Shown here: positions 7,065 through 14,452 of the stretch, piece by piece
Layout: each line of letters opens with the position of its first letter
Numbering within the stretch: the first letter of the stretch is position 1
Origin: Planctomycetota bacterium
GTDB taxonomy: Bacteria; Planctomycetota; Planctomycetia; Pirellulales; Lacipirellulaceae
NCBI GenBank assembly: GCA_029259975.1
Contig: JAJDEE010000061.1
Span: 1 to 27,740 of the forward strand
Length of the DNA: 27,740 bases
Direction of reading: 5' to 3'
Made by a program: the position numbers and the translations under genes
Notes under the pieces: generated by a model
The model's database searches: none
The model's input: the letters and a program-made list of their open reading frames with translations, nothing else
What the model was told of the DNA's origin: nothing

Positions 7065-8349
7065 TTTTTATTTGTCCATTACCGTGCACGACATACTTGT
7101 AGCTTGTCAGCTCTTCGATCCCACAAGGTCCCCGGGCATGAAACTTGTCTGTGCTAATACCGATCTCTGCACCCAGTCCAAACTCACCGCCATCGTTGAA
7201 GCGGGTACTCGTATTGATCATCACTGCCGAGCTATCGACGCCAGCCGCAAATTGCTCGGACGCGGCCAAGTCGTTGGTCACGATCGCATCGGTATGCCCC
7301 GAGCCGTAGCGGTTGATGTGCTCGATCGCCTCAGCCACCGAACTGACCACTCGCACAGAAATAATCGGTCCCAAAAACTCCGCTCCGTAGTCCGACTCGC
7401 TTGCCGGTTTTGCTGCCTCTACCAGCTCGCACGTTCGCTCATCGCCACGCAGTTCGACGTCATGAGCCAGCAATGCCTTCGCCACACTAGGCAAAAATTC
7501 GTTTGCCACGTCAGCGTGAACTAGTAATGACTCTGCCGTATTGCAAACGCCCATGCGTTGGCATTTCGAGTTCACTGCAATCTCGGTAGCCATCGTCAAA
7601 TCAGCTATACCATCGACATAGACATGACAATTTCCATCAAAATGCTTGATCACCGGCATCTGTGCCTCGGCCGAAACCCGACGAATCAGCCCTTCGCCGC
7701 CGCGAGGAATCGCCACGTCTATCAATTCAGGCAACCGCAGAAAATGTCCGACGGCATCGCGATTGGTCGTGCTCACCAACTGCACCACATCGGGGGGCAA
7801 ACCTACTTCTTCGGCTGCCTTGTGCAACAGCTGCACAATTGCCTGGCTGGAATGGATTGCTTCTTTGCCACCTCGAAGAATGACAGCGTTGCCTGCCTTC
7901 GCACAAATCGCCGCAGCGTCGGCCGTTACATTGGGTCGCGACTCGTACACAAAAAACACGACGCCCAGCGGCACGCGAATCTTGTTGATCGTCAGACCGT
8001 TGGGCCGTACGGTCGAGTCGATCACCTGCCCGATCGGATCCTTCAGCACTGCTACTTCTTCGAGCGCCGTCGCGATGTCGTCGATACGTTCTGGTGTTAG
8101 TCGTAGGCGATCAACCTGGGCGTCGGTTTGCCCGTATCCTGGAGCCGCTTCGAGGTCGTTAGCGTTCGCTGCTTGGATGGTGTCGACACACTCGCGCAGC
8201 AATTGAGCCGACCGACGCAGCCATGCAATTTTAACATCACCTGAAATTTGTGCCAGCAGCGTCGATGCTGCCTTGGCACGCTGAGCAACCTGCTGACAGT
8301 ATTCGGCTAGGTCAACAGGTTCGCTAGTTTTAGTTTCTGTAATAGACAT
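7060..8349 (-). CDS. proA: Gamma-glutamyl phosphate reductase (glutamate-5-semialdehyde dehydrogenase)
   Basis: Second step of proline synthesis: reduces gamma-glutamyl phosphate to glutamate-5-semialdehyde with NADPH in the cytoplasm. The 429 residues match the usual ProA length. Family signatures include PLGVVFFVYESRPNVTADAA (about residues 127-146), GNAVILRGGKEA, FDGNCHVYVD (about 237-246) and the catalytic cysteine in MGVCNTAESLLVH (Cys269). The C-terminal part contains GEFGLGAEIGISTDKFHARGP, typical of ProA. The ATG at 8349 starts a normal N-terminus though no strong ribosome binding site is seen. No proB is in the window; the neighbours are folP upstream and fliM downstream on the same strand. 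Confidence 0.95.
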   Translation of the reverse strand: MSITETKTSEPVDLAEYCQQVAQRAKAASTLLAQISGDVKIAWLRRSAQLLRECVDTIQAANANDLEAAPGYGQTDAQVDRLRLTPERIDDIATALEEVAVLKDPIGQVIDSTVRPNGLTINKIRVPLGVVFFVYESRPNVTADAAAICAKAGNAVILRGGKEAIHSSQAIVQLLHKAAEEVGLPPDVVQLVSTTNRDAVGHFLRLPELIDVAIPRGGEGLIRRVSAEAQMPVIKHFDGNCHVYVDGIADLTMATEIAVNSKCQRMGVCNTAESLLVHADVANEFLPSVAKALLAHDVELRGDERTCELVEAAKPASESDYGAEFLGPIISVRVVSSVAEAIEHINRYGSGHTDAIVTNDLAASEQFAAGVDSSAVMINTSTRFNDGGEFGLGAEIGISTDKFHARGPCGIEELTSYKYVVHGNGQIKM

Positions 8350-8456
8350 GTTCGTAGGTGATTGGGTGAATTAGGAATGTAGCGATTGCGGGCAGACCTC
8401 AACGCTGCAAGTATCCTTCAATGCCGCTGCTGGGTCAATGTCGACACCCCACAAGG

Positions 8457-9383
8457 TTACTCTGCTAGCAGCGTTTCCTCACCATCAATTCCGCCGGAAG
8501 CCTCAAAAGCAAGCAGGGCTTCGTGAACGGATCGCACATCGTGGACGCGGATTACCTGCACCCCGTGGGCAGCTAGCGCCAATGCACAGCCCACCGTCAC
8601 AGCGGTGCGGTCGGCCTGCTTGTCGCCCAGTAGCTGCGCCAAAAATCCCTTCCGCGAATGCCCAACCAGCAGCGGACAACCCAACGCGTGGAACCGATTG
8701 CAGTAGGCCATCAACGTAAAATTGTGCTGATGTGTTTTGCCAAACCCAATACCGGGGTCGAGACAAATCCGCTCGGCGACGATCCCGGCTGCCAGCAACG
8801 CATCGCGCCGCTCGGCCAAATAGCCGTATATTTCCTTGACCACGTCGTCGTACTGAGGATCGTCTTGCATCGTTTGCGGTGTGCCTTGCATGTGCATCGC
8901 ACAGATGCCAGCGCCCGTGGCGAGAGCAACGTTGATCATTTCAGAGTCGCCAGAAAGACCCGTGACGTCGTTGATAATTTCCGCCCCAGCCTCCACAGCA
9001 AACTTTGCTACAGCCGCCTTACTCGTGTCGATCGAAATTGGTACGTTTGTTTGCTCGGCTAGAGCTTCGACGACGGGGATCACTCGCTCAAGTTCTTCGT
9101 CAGCAGTAACACGATCGGCGTAGGGTCGTGTACTCTCGCCACCGATATCCAGAATGTCGGCACCCTCGGCAACGAGTTGTAAGGCATACTCGATAGCAGC
9201 TTGAGGTATAGCACCCCGTCCCCTAAAAAACTGCCCGCCATCCGAAAAACTATCCGGCGTAACATTCACGACCCCCATTAGTAGCGGACGCCGAGCGAAT
9301 TCAAGTGTGCGTGTGCGCAGACGCCATAGGGTCGCCCGCTGTGGCTGGCGTTCTTCGCGTACGTCGGAGGTTGGTAGCATCAT
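8457..9383 (-). CDS. folP: Dihydropteroate synthase
   Basis: Condenses p-aminobenzoate with 6-hydroxymethyl-7,8-dihydropterin diphosphate in folate synthesis; this is the sulfonamide target enzyme. Signatures are MGVVNVTPDSFSDGG (pterin/phosphate loop, about residues 37-51), ADILDIGGESTRP, SIDTSKAAVAKFAVEAGAEI, INDVTGL, LDPGIGFGKT, VGHSRKGFL and the C-terminal RVHDV. All expected active-site motifs are intact. At 308 residues it is slightly longer than the common 280 because of about 30 extra N-terminal residues; ATG codons exist at both 9383 and 9380. It lies 45 bp downstream of the PepSY gene on the same strand, so readthrough is possible, but no functional link is apparent. Confidence 0.95.
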   Translation of the reverse strand: MMLPTSDVREERQPQRATLWRLRTRTLEFARRPLLMGVVNVTPDSFSDGGQFFRGRGAIPQAAIEYALQLVAEGADILDIGGESTRPYADRVTADEELERVIPVVEALAEQTNVPISIDTSKAAVAKFAVEAGAEIINDVTGLSGDSEMINVALATGAGICAMHMQGTPQTMQDDPQYDDVVKEIYGYLAERRDALLAAGIVAERICLDPGIGFGKTHQHNFTLMAYCNRFHALGCPLLVGHSRKGFLAQLLGDKQADRTAVTVGCALALAAHGVQVIRVHDVRSVHEALLAFEASGGIDGEETLLAE

Positions 9384-9428
9384 GATGCGAGCTTATCACA
9401 TTCGACAACCCTCGCGAAACCCGACTCA

Positions 9429-9977
9429 TTAAAGAGTCAACAAAAAGAAGATCGGCACCAAAACTCCTGCCCCCGCCAAGACAGCTCCGCGGCCTGTGAT
9501 TCCGTTTCTCCCATTGAGAACAAACAAGCCTGTGACACAAATCAGAATCAGTGACACGCAAAAAACATCGGAAAACACCAGCCAAAACTTTTTGGGCGAA
9601 AGATGCAGCGTATTAATTTGGTAAAAAAATGGGCGTCGGCGGACCGTTTCGTATTCGCCTGTGACGTTTATGATATTAATAAACACGGTTCCTTCGCAGA
9701 GGTAAATTTTGACTTTTTTCGACGTGGGGAAATCATAGCTGCGGTAATTGTCATGCTCACCTAGCGGCTCAAGAACACTCATCACCCACTGAGTCGAAAC
9801 GGCATCACGCGAATCCAACTTTTCAGCCTGAATTGCCTGCCGATTGATGATGAAACTCGGATTCCAGTCATCAAGATGATTAACGGCAAGGCCAGAAATC
9901 GCATAAATAACCGTCGTGCCAGCAAAAAAATACCCGAAATCGCGGTGGAGAATATTGTTCAGTCTACGGACTCGCAT
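9429..9977 (-). CDS. PepSY-associated TM-helix protein of the putative haem cassette
   Basis: A 182-residue membrane protein. TM1 is about residues 14-33, preceded by the family-like opening LNNILHRDFGYFFAGTTVI and followed by SGLAVNHLDDWNPSF. A periplasmic PepSY-like domain spans about residues 40-125. TM2 (about 131-154) and TM3 (about 164-182) follow the conserved INTLHLSPKKFW. His11, His34 and His125 sit at membrane boundaries, where PepSY_TM relatives are thought to bind haem or act in ferric/siderophore reduction. It looks most like the short PepSY_TM_like_2 type. The start is 8 bp after the stop of the CbiX-like gene, so the two are almost surely cotranscribed. Electron transfer or metal reduction for the lipoprotein is inference. 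Confidence 0.8.
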   Translation of the reverse strand: MRVRRLNNILHRDFGYFFAGTTVIYAISGLAVNHLDDWNPSFIINRQAIQAEKLDSRDAVSTQWVMSVLEPLGEHDNYRSYDFPTSKKVKIYLCEGTVFINIINVTGEYETVRRRPFFYQINTLHLSPKKFWLVFSDVFCVSLILICVTGLFVLNGRNGITGRGAVLAGAGVLVPIFFLLTL

Positions 9978-9985
9978 AAGCTTGT

Positions 9986-11011
9986 TTACTCGTTGCTGGC
10001 GGTTGTCACGGGCGGATTGAGTAGCTCGGTGGCCAACTTACGAGAAATCTGAATCACCCATCGGTTGATGTTGTCGTCGGGCAAAATGGAGTCGTAACGG
10101 TAGCGGATACGATCGTTCTGGTCGACATTCTTAATCGCTCCGCCGATGATCTTGCCTTGAAACATTTCGTCGACCGCAACCAGTACAGGAATGACGATGG
10201 CGGTCTTCTTTTGTCCAAGAATTTTCGCTATCGCTTTCTCGGTCGGTTCCGACTTGTAATGGGCAATATGACCACACCAGCAATACTCGCTCGCGTCGAC
10301 GCCCGTTAGCTCTCGCACTTTGTTGCTGACGCCATTGAGCAGCTCTTTCCACTCTTCGTCATACGGTTCGCTGCCGTAAGCGACCAACACGATGCCCTCG
10401 TTAGCTGGGTCGTCGCTCTGGTCTTGCACACGACGTGCGACATTCCTTTCCAATACGTCCGGGAAATCTAGGAGAGGTGCCAGCGTTACCTTGGCCCTAG
10501 GCTTGTAAATTTCAGTACCTTCGAGTTTTAGCGTTTCGAGCGTCGCGTGATCTTCTTTCTGGCCGGCAATCACAGGGATGTCGTCGAACGAATGAGAACT
10601 CACGGTAAGCAGAATTGGTACAATGATCACATGAGCAAAGCCCTCCTGGTCGAACTCCTTGAGACGCGTCGCAATTGTTGGCTCGGTGTACTCCATGAAC
10701 GACGATTTGATGCCAGCAATCAACCCACCCCGTATTACCTCGTCCTGCACCGTCGTTTCGATCTGCGTTAGCATTTTCCGCCATTGCTCCGAATGCGAAC
10801 CGTGGCTGACAAGCAGCACGCCGACCTTGCCCTCGACAATCGCCGACGAAGAAGAAGTGCTGTCATCCGTGGCAGCCTTATTTCCCGAGGCCACGACTTT
10901 GACAGCTGGCGTCGACGCTGCGGGCAAAATGCTGTCGCTACAGCCGACAGCTGTTACCAACAGCAGCGCAATAGCAGCAAAAATTGCTCGCTTGTAAACA
11001 AGAAGATTCAT
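9986..11011 (-). CDS. CbiX/SirB-type chelatase-like lipoprotein
   Basis: A 341-residue exported protein. The signal peptide (residues 1-23) has a hydrophobic core IFAAIALLLVTAVGC and a probable lipidation Cys24, followed by a Ser/Ala/Thr-rich linker to about residue 60. The first CbiX half (about 62-200) carries the class II chelatase histidines in LLVSHGSHSEQW (His70) and in VPILLTVSSHSFDDIP (His140). The second half (about 205-335) is degenerate: SHGS becomes AYGS and the second histidine region reads VAVDEMFQGK. It contains an unusual CWCGHIAH motif (residues 244-251). Cytoplasmic CbiX/SirB insert Co or Fe into sirohydrochlorin. Export here argues for a haem/metal role in the envelope, as for P. 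gingivalis IhtB or periplasmic CbiK of Desulfovibrio. AGGA lies 7 bases before the ATG. Confidence 0.82.
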   Translation of the reverse strand: MNLLVYKRAIFAAIALLLVTAVGCSDSILPAASTPAVKVVASGNKAATDDSTSSSSAIVEGKVGVLLVSHGSHSEQWRKMLTQIETTVQDEVIRGGLIAGIKSSFMEYTEPTIATRLKEFDQEGFAHVIIVPILLTVSSHSFDDIPVIAGQKEDHATLETLKLEGTEIYKPRAKVTLAPLLDFPDVLERNVARRVQDQSDDPANEGIVLVAYGSEPYDEEWKELLNGVSNKVRELTGVDASEYCWCGHIAHYKSEPTEKAIAKILGQKKTAIVIPVLVAVDEMFQGKIIGGAIKNVDQNDRIRYRYDSILPDDNINRWVIQISRKLATELLNPPVTTASNE

Positions 11012-11104
11012 TTCAAATTCCTAATTTTTGTAATGGTGCAGATGATATTTCTAAGTGTTCAAGGGTAGGCAATGCATGCCCAAAATTTCAACTCGCCTCT
11101 CTTT

Positions 11105-11311
11105 TCATTTTTGCAAGATTAATTTACCATTCTTCGTTTCCATGAGCCGATACAGCTGAGAGCCGTGAAGAATAATAAGCTCTCGCTCACCTTGTAACAA
11201 CTCCTTGCTACGTACGATTCGCTGCCCCTGTTGCAGCATGATATCGTCGAGATCTAACTCGGTTTCCGGTTTGGGGGCTTGGTGGCCCTTGTTCGATTCG
11301 ATCATGGTCAT
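11105..11311 (-). CDS. hemP: Hemin uptake protein HemP
   Basis: A small protein of 68 residues (66 if the second ATG at 11305 is used). Its C-terminal half, RIVRSKELLQGERELIILHG followed by SQLYRLMETKNGKLILQK, matches the HemP family pattern (S.eLL.g...v.I.H.g..Y.Lr.T..GKLILTK). HemP proteins are encoded at the head of haem uptake operons in proteobacteria and help express or regulate haem receptors; their exact mechanism is not settled. The N-terminal 30 residues are acidic and probably disordered. It lies 31 bp downstream of the PEP-CTERM/DUF1559 stop and 93 bp upstream of the chelatase-like lipoprotein. No Fur-box-like palindrome is convincing in either gap. Start choice is uncertain because neither ATG has a Shine-Dalgarno. 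Confidence 0.85.
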   Translation of the reverse strand: MTMIESNKGHQAPKPETELDLDDIMLQQGQRIVRSKELLQGERELIILHGSQLYRLMETKNGKLILQK

Positions 11312-11342
11312 GGCTATTGTGGTTCTGTAGTCCTGAATGTGA

Positions 11343-12266
11343 CTAGAGTGGGTGGTCGATCTCTCCACCAGCTCGGGTGACAAGTGCCCGCAGCACGGGG
11401 TAGTCAATTTCTGTGGGCACTAAATGAACGGAACCATCGACAAACACAAACTGTGCGCCGCCAGGGTGGTCGCTGCGGAAAACTCGCAGACTGGCATTTC
11501 CGTTGACAACGCGGTCAAATCGGTTGTACGAAGCGTGGCCAAATTTATCGTAAAGTTGCCAATCGATGTGCCCCCAAGAGAGTGCCCAGTAGCCTTCCGC
11601 CCACTTCTGGTCTCCCCACTTGGTACCACCTCCGCAGTCACTCCATTCGAGGTCACGAAAGCCGTAATTTGTTTCGCCGATCAAAAGCGTATGCGACGTG
11701 CCGTCGGTAAAGTTTTCGAAGTCGAGATCGTACTGGTTTTGCTCTACCGGTGATGCAAATGCGCCGTCAAGGTCGCCGCTTGCCACTTTGCCAGCACTGT
11801 ATTCGGTTCGCGTGGAGATCATGTAACTGCCTGGCGCAAGATTTTCGCCACAAATAGTCTCGGGGACATCACGAGGCAAGGCCATGGAAGGGCACATATA
11901 CATCGGCAAAGGAACGCTAGTCGTTGGCAAGTTCTCGGGTGATAGAATCGATTTATCCGTCTTGTAATTGGCAACTGCGTTATTTTGCTCAAGGTAGGTA
12001 AGCAGCACAACAAAGGTGCTGCCAAGTTGTTCGAAGGTTGCGCCCATGTTCGGCGGAGGGAGATGCCGTTGTGAGCTTTGGTAGTTGTGGACCGCCAAGC
12101 CGATCTGCTTAAGGTTATTTTCGCAATGCATCCGTCGAGCGGATTCACGAGCAGCCTGAACGGCAGGCAATAGCAGCGATATCAAAGCACCGATAATCGC
12201 AATCACGACAAGCAATTCGACAAGGGTAAAACCGTGTAGGGGAGCGAGACCCAGGGAGCGAATCAT
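11343..12266 (-). other. DUF1559 pseudopilin-like module with possible internal start
   Basis: An internal ATG at 12264-12266 would give a free-standing 307-residue DUF1559 protein of normal family length, beginning MIRSLGLAPLHGFTLVELLV. The N-terminal prepilin motif (GFTLVE, hydrophobic helix, QAARESARRM) is what such proteins carry directly at their start, which argues the module was once, or still is, a separate gene. No good Shine-Dalgarno precedes this ATG; a GGGGAG lies 3 bases before an in-frame GTG slightly upstream. DUF1559 proteins are massively expanded in Planctomycetes and their role is unsettled. Confidence 0.5.
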
Positions 12267-13544
12267 GCTGCCGTGAGCATCCACTCGCTCCCCGCGTCTC
12301 GCGTCTCGCGCCTTGCGCCTCAAGCTACCAGACACAATGCCCATCGACATCAACCCAATCAACATCAGCACCCCCGCCCCCGGCTCGGGGACCGTAGCGA
12401 CAGCTGGCACAGAAGAGCCGGTATAATTGCGTTGCCACAACAGTAACTCTGTGCCGTCCGTGTCGCCATCACCATCCGCATCCCCACCATCCAGACTGCC
12501 AAAAGCGTTCTGCCATATGCCAAGATCGTTTTCATCGACGTCGTTGTCGTTATCGAAATCGCCTGGAAGGGGCAGGATGGAGAAGTCGATATCCAGAGTC
12601 GCCGCAGAAACGATATTAAACTGAACTCCCAAGCTTTCCTTAGAATAAAACGCAGGGAAGCCTTCCGGTATTCCGCCGTCGTGAAAGCCAGAGAGATCGT
12701 GAAGCGAGGCCAAGAAAACGCTTAGTTGCCCTAGAGCAAGGGACTGTTGAAAAGTCTCCAGCACCCCCGGCTGCGCCAGATCAACCTCGAATGAAAACAC
12801 CGAGTCGCCCGGCACTTGATCCCCAGGGTTCAGCCCCGCAACCGTCCCAACCGCCCAAGGCACCGTGTCCCAAGCTGGCTCTGTCGTGGTTACCAAGACG
12901 GGATCACCGTTTCCATCTATTTCGAAAATCCCCTCACCACCGGGGCTATTGAAAACATTCCCCAAGGTATTGGTGCCCGTGCCATCGTCACCTAGCGGAA
13001 AAACGTTGAAGGTCCGCTCCAATTCGGGCAAGCTATTGTCCCACAAAGGGCTCGACTCTTCGAACTCGGGCGGCTGCGCATCGTTCGCTCCGAAACCAAG
13101 CTGCGTGTAGCCGTTATCGAAACCAACTCCGAACAGCTCGACCGGCTTGCCAACATCATCGCTCCCACCGGCGATATCGGACAACAGATCAGGAGTTGGA
13201 TCGTAAGAAACCTGCCGTCCATCATCGACCATCGTCGCGGTGAGGGTCAGCGAATTGATTTGGTAGCGTGACGCTGCGACCAGTGGAATCTGATCCGAGG
13301 TGTCAAATCCCAGCATCACAGAGCCTGCACGAGCTTGAAAAAATCCAGCGCCCGGCTCGAAGTTGGTAAATGTCGAGAGATCTGTTTTCACCCCAGGAGT
13401 CGTTTGTCCTTGATGAAACCAACGATCAAGAGCAGGCTCGTCCCAGCTGCCCGTATCTGCCACCAAAGACCCCGTCAGCAGCCCTATCCACGATGCAAAG
13501 ATCAAGGTAGCCCAAATCCATTGCCGCTTGCCGTATGCACTCAT
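11343..13544 (-). CDS. In-frame fusion: PEP-CTERM/dockerin-like secreted protein + DUF1559 pseudopilin-like protein
   Basis: One uninterrupted frame of 733 residues. A signal peptide (MSAYGKRQWIWATLIFASW...) leads into a secreted module opening ALDRWFHQGQTTPGVKTDLS that I do not recognise. An Asp-rich dockerin-like pair follows (GDFDNDNDVDENDLGIWQ and GDADGDGDTDGTELLLWQRN), then a complete PEP-CTERM signal: VPEPGAG, a hydrophobic helix MLIGLMSMGIVSG, and a basic tail LRRKARDARR. Instead of stopping, the frame continues into a full DUF1559 protein with prepilin segment GFTLVELLVVIAIIGALISL and C-terminal FVFVDGSVHLVP. GGAG 7 bases upstream fixes the start at 13544. The join coincides with a short GC-rich repeat. 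It may be a real fusion, or two genes that lost a stop codon. The PEP-CTERM part would be sorted by an exosortase not seen here. Confidence 0.75.
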   Translation of the reverse strand: MSAYGKRQWIWATLIFASWIGLLTGSLVADTGSWDEPALDRWFHQGQTTPGVKTDLSTFTNFEPGAGFFQARAGSVMLGFDTSDQIPLVAASRYQINSLTLTATMVDDGRQVSYDPTPDLLSDIAGGSDDVGKPVELFGVGFDNGYTQLGFGANDAQPPEFEESSPLWDNSLPELERTFNVFPLGDDGTGTNTLGNVFNSPGGEGIFEIDGNGDPVLVTTTEPAWDTVPWAVGTVAGLNPGDQVPGDSVFSFEVDLAQPGVLETFQQSLALGQLSVFLASLHDLSGFHDGGIPEGFPAFYSKESLGVQFNIVSAATLDIDFSILPLPGDFDNDNDVDENDLGIWQNAFGSLDGGDADGDGDTDGTELLLWQRNYTGSSVPAVATVPEPGAGVLMLIGLMSMGIVSGSLRRKARDARRGERVDAHGSMIRSLGLAPLHGFTLVELLVVIAIIGALISLLLPAVQAARESARRMHCENNLKQIGLAVHNYQSSQRHLPPPNMGATFEQLGSTFVVLLTYLEQNNAVANYKTDKSILSPENLPTTSVPLPMYMCPSMALPRDVPETICGENLAPGSYMISTRTEYSAGKVASGDLDGAFASPVEQNQYDLDFENFTDGTSHTLLIGETNYGFRDLEWSDCGGGTKWGDQKWAEGYWALSWGHIDWQLYDKFGHASYNRFDRVVNGNASLRVFRSDHPGGAQFVFVDGSVHLVPTEIDYPVLRALVTRAGGEIDHPL
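12293..12324. repeat. GC-rich CGCGTCT-type repeat at the fusion junction
   Basis: The segment contains two adjacent copies of CGCGTCT followed by CGCGCCTTGCGCCT. It encodes the basic tail of the PEP-CTERM signal and the linker into the DUF1559 part. Its style (runs of GCGAGACGCGAGAC-like units on the coding strand) is that of an intergenic spacer repeat rather than of conserved protein-coding sequence, which suggests the junction is former intergenic DNA. Confidence 0.55.
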
Positions 13545-13652
13545 GACTATTTCTCCGTCAAGTTTTCTCATTTTCCCTACGAGACCATCTCTGTTTCAGT
13601 GATATCAATCAGCCGAAAGAGAATCTCCTCTGTCTCCATCATGTCAAACAAT

Positions 13653-13693
13653 GCTGAACCGCGACGGGGTTCAGCCCACGCTCGCGGTTCAGC
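13653..13693. repeat. Perfect 12-bp inverted repeat between the two PEP-CTERM genes
   Basis: GCTGAACCGCGA (13653-13664) and TCGCGGTTCAGC (13682-13693) are perfect reverse complements; a third partial copy (GGTTCAGC) sits between them. On the minus strand the element is 45 bp past the stop of the 237-residue PEP-CTERM gene and about 110 bp before the fusion gene start. It could be a terminator stem without a U-tract, or a dispersed repeat. Confidence 0.7.
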
Positions 13694-13738
13694 ACAACGC
13701 TTCATATCATCGTGCTACGACAGAATTCTCATCAACAT

Positions 13739-14452
13739 TCATCCATCAACGCGACGTCGTCTCAAGCCAAGTACCCCACAGCAGGCTAACGTAGCCAAGA
13801 CCAGTGAACCGGGCTCAGGCACTGCGGAAATTGAAACCTGGTCAAGATCGAATGAAATCTCCTGATCGACACCGGCAAGTGCTTGTGGAATGGACACGCC
13901 AATTTGCAAATTGCCGATGTTGCCGAACACAGTTGCAAAATCAGATCCCTCGAAAGTGACAAACTGCGGATTTGTGGCACTAATATCAACGGTAATTTCA
14001 GTCCAGGTATTCAGTAGCACTGGTGCAAAATGGACTGCAGTAGCTCCCGGAAAATTTACTGGAGCGGCAAATCGCGTAAAATAGGTCAGCGGTACCGGTG
14101 CATTATGTCGCACCTGTGCAGTGAGTTTCCCAGCACCGTCGGCGATCCAATTGCCGAAGAATGCTCCGCCACTCGATTGGCCAAGCACACTCGTCGTGCC
14201 ACGGTAGACAACAGGTCCCTGTGCTCCGAAAATCGAGTCTTTGAAATTAAAAGTACCAGATGCGTAGCTGCTGTTGTCGGGACCATCCGTTGCGCTGAAT
14301 GACAGGGGGGCAGCACCATTAAAATTAAGCCATTGGGCTGTATCAGCGGAAAAATTTTCGGTGAATGGCACCGTGGTCGCAGTTGCAGTAGTTCCAACTC
14401 CCAGCAAAGCAACAAAACACAAGAATTGTAAATTCAAAAAAAAGCGGTTCAT
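13739..14452 (-). CDS. PEP-CTERM sorting-domain protein, secreted, function unknown
   Basis: A 237-residue exported protein. The signal peptide is residues 1 to about 25 (MNRFFLNLQFLCFVALLGVG...). The mature part (about 26-210) is rich in Thr, Ser, Asn, Gly and aromatic residues in alternating patterns typical of a beta-sandwich. The C-terminus is a textbook PEP-CTERM signal: VPEPGSLVLATLACCGVLGL followed by RRRRVDG. Such proteins are processed by exosortase and are often surface or matrix components. GGAG 10 bases before the ATG supports the start. It precedes the fusion gene on the same strand with an inverted repeat between, so cotranscription is uncertain. No catalytic motif is visible. 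Confidence 0.85.
   Translation of the reverse strand: MNRFFLNLQFLCFVALLGVGTTATATTVPFTENFSADTAQWLNFNGAAPLSFSATDGPDNSSYASGTFNFKDSIFGAQGPVVYRGTTSVLGQSSGGAFFGNWIADGAGKLTAQVRHNAPVPLTYFTRFAAPVNFPGATAVHFAPVLLNTWTEITVDISATNPQFVTFEGSDFATVFGNIGNLQIGVSIPQALAGVDQEISFDLDQVSISAVPEPGSLVLATLACCGVLGLRRRRVDG

Noticed and set aside
10259..10282. Haem-c attachment site in the chelatase-like lipoprotein
   Set aside because: The motif is CWCGH (C-x-C-x-H), not CXXCH, so covalent haem c attachment is not supported.
11012..11104. Fur box between hemP and the chelatase-like gene
   Set aside because: Looked for a GATAATGATAATCATTATC-like site; only a weak ATGATATTTC segment is present, too far from consensus to call.
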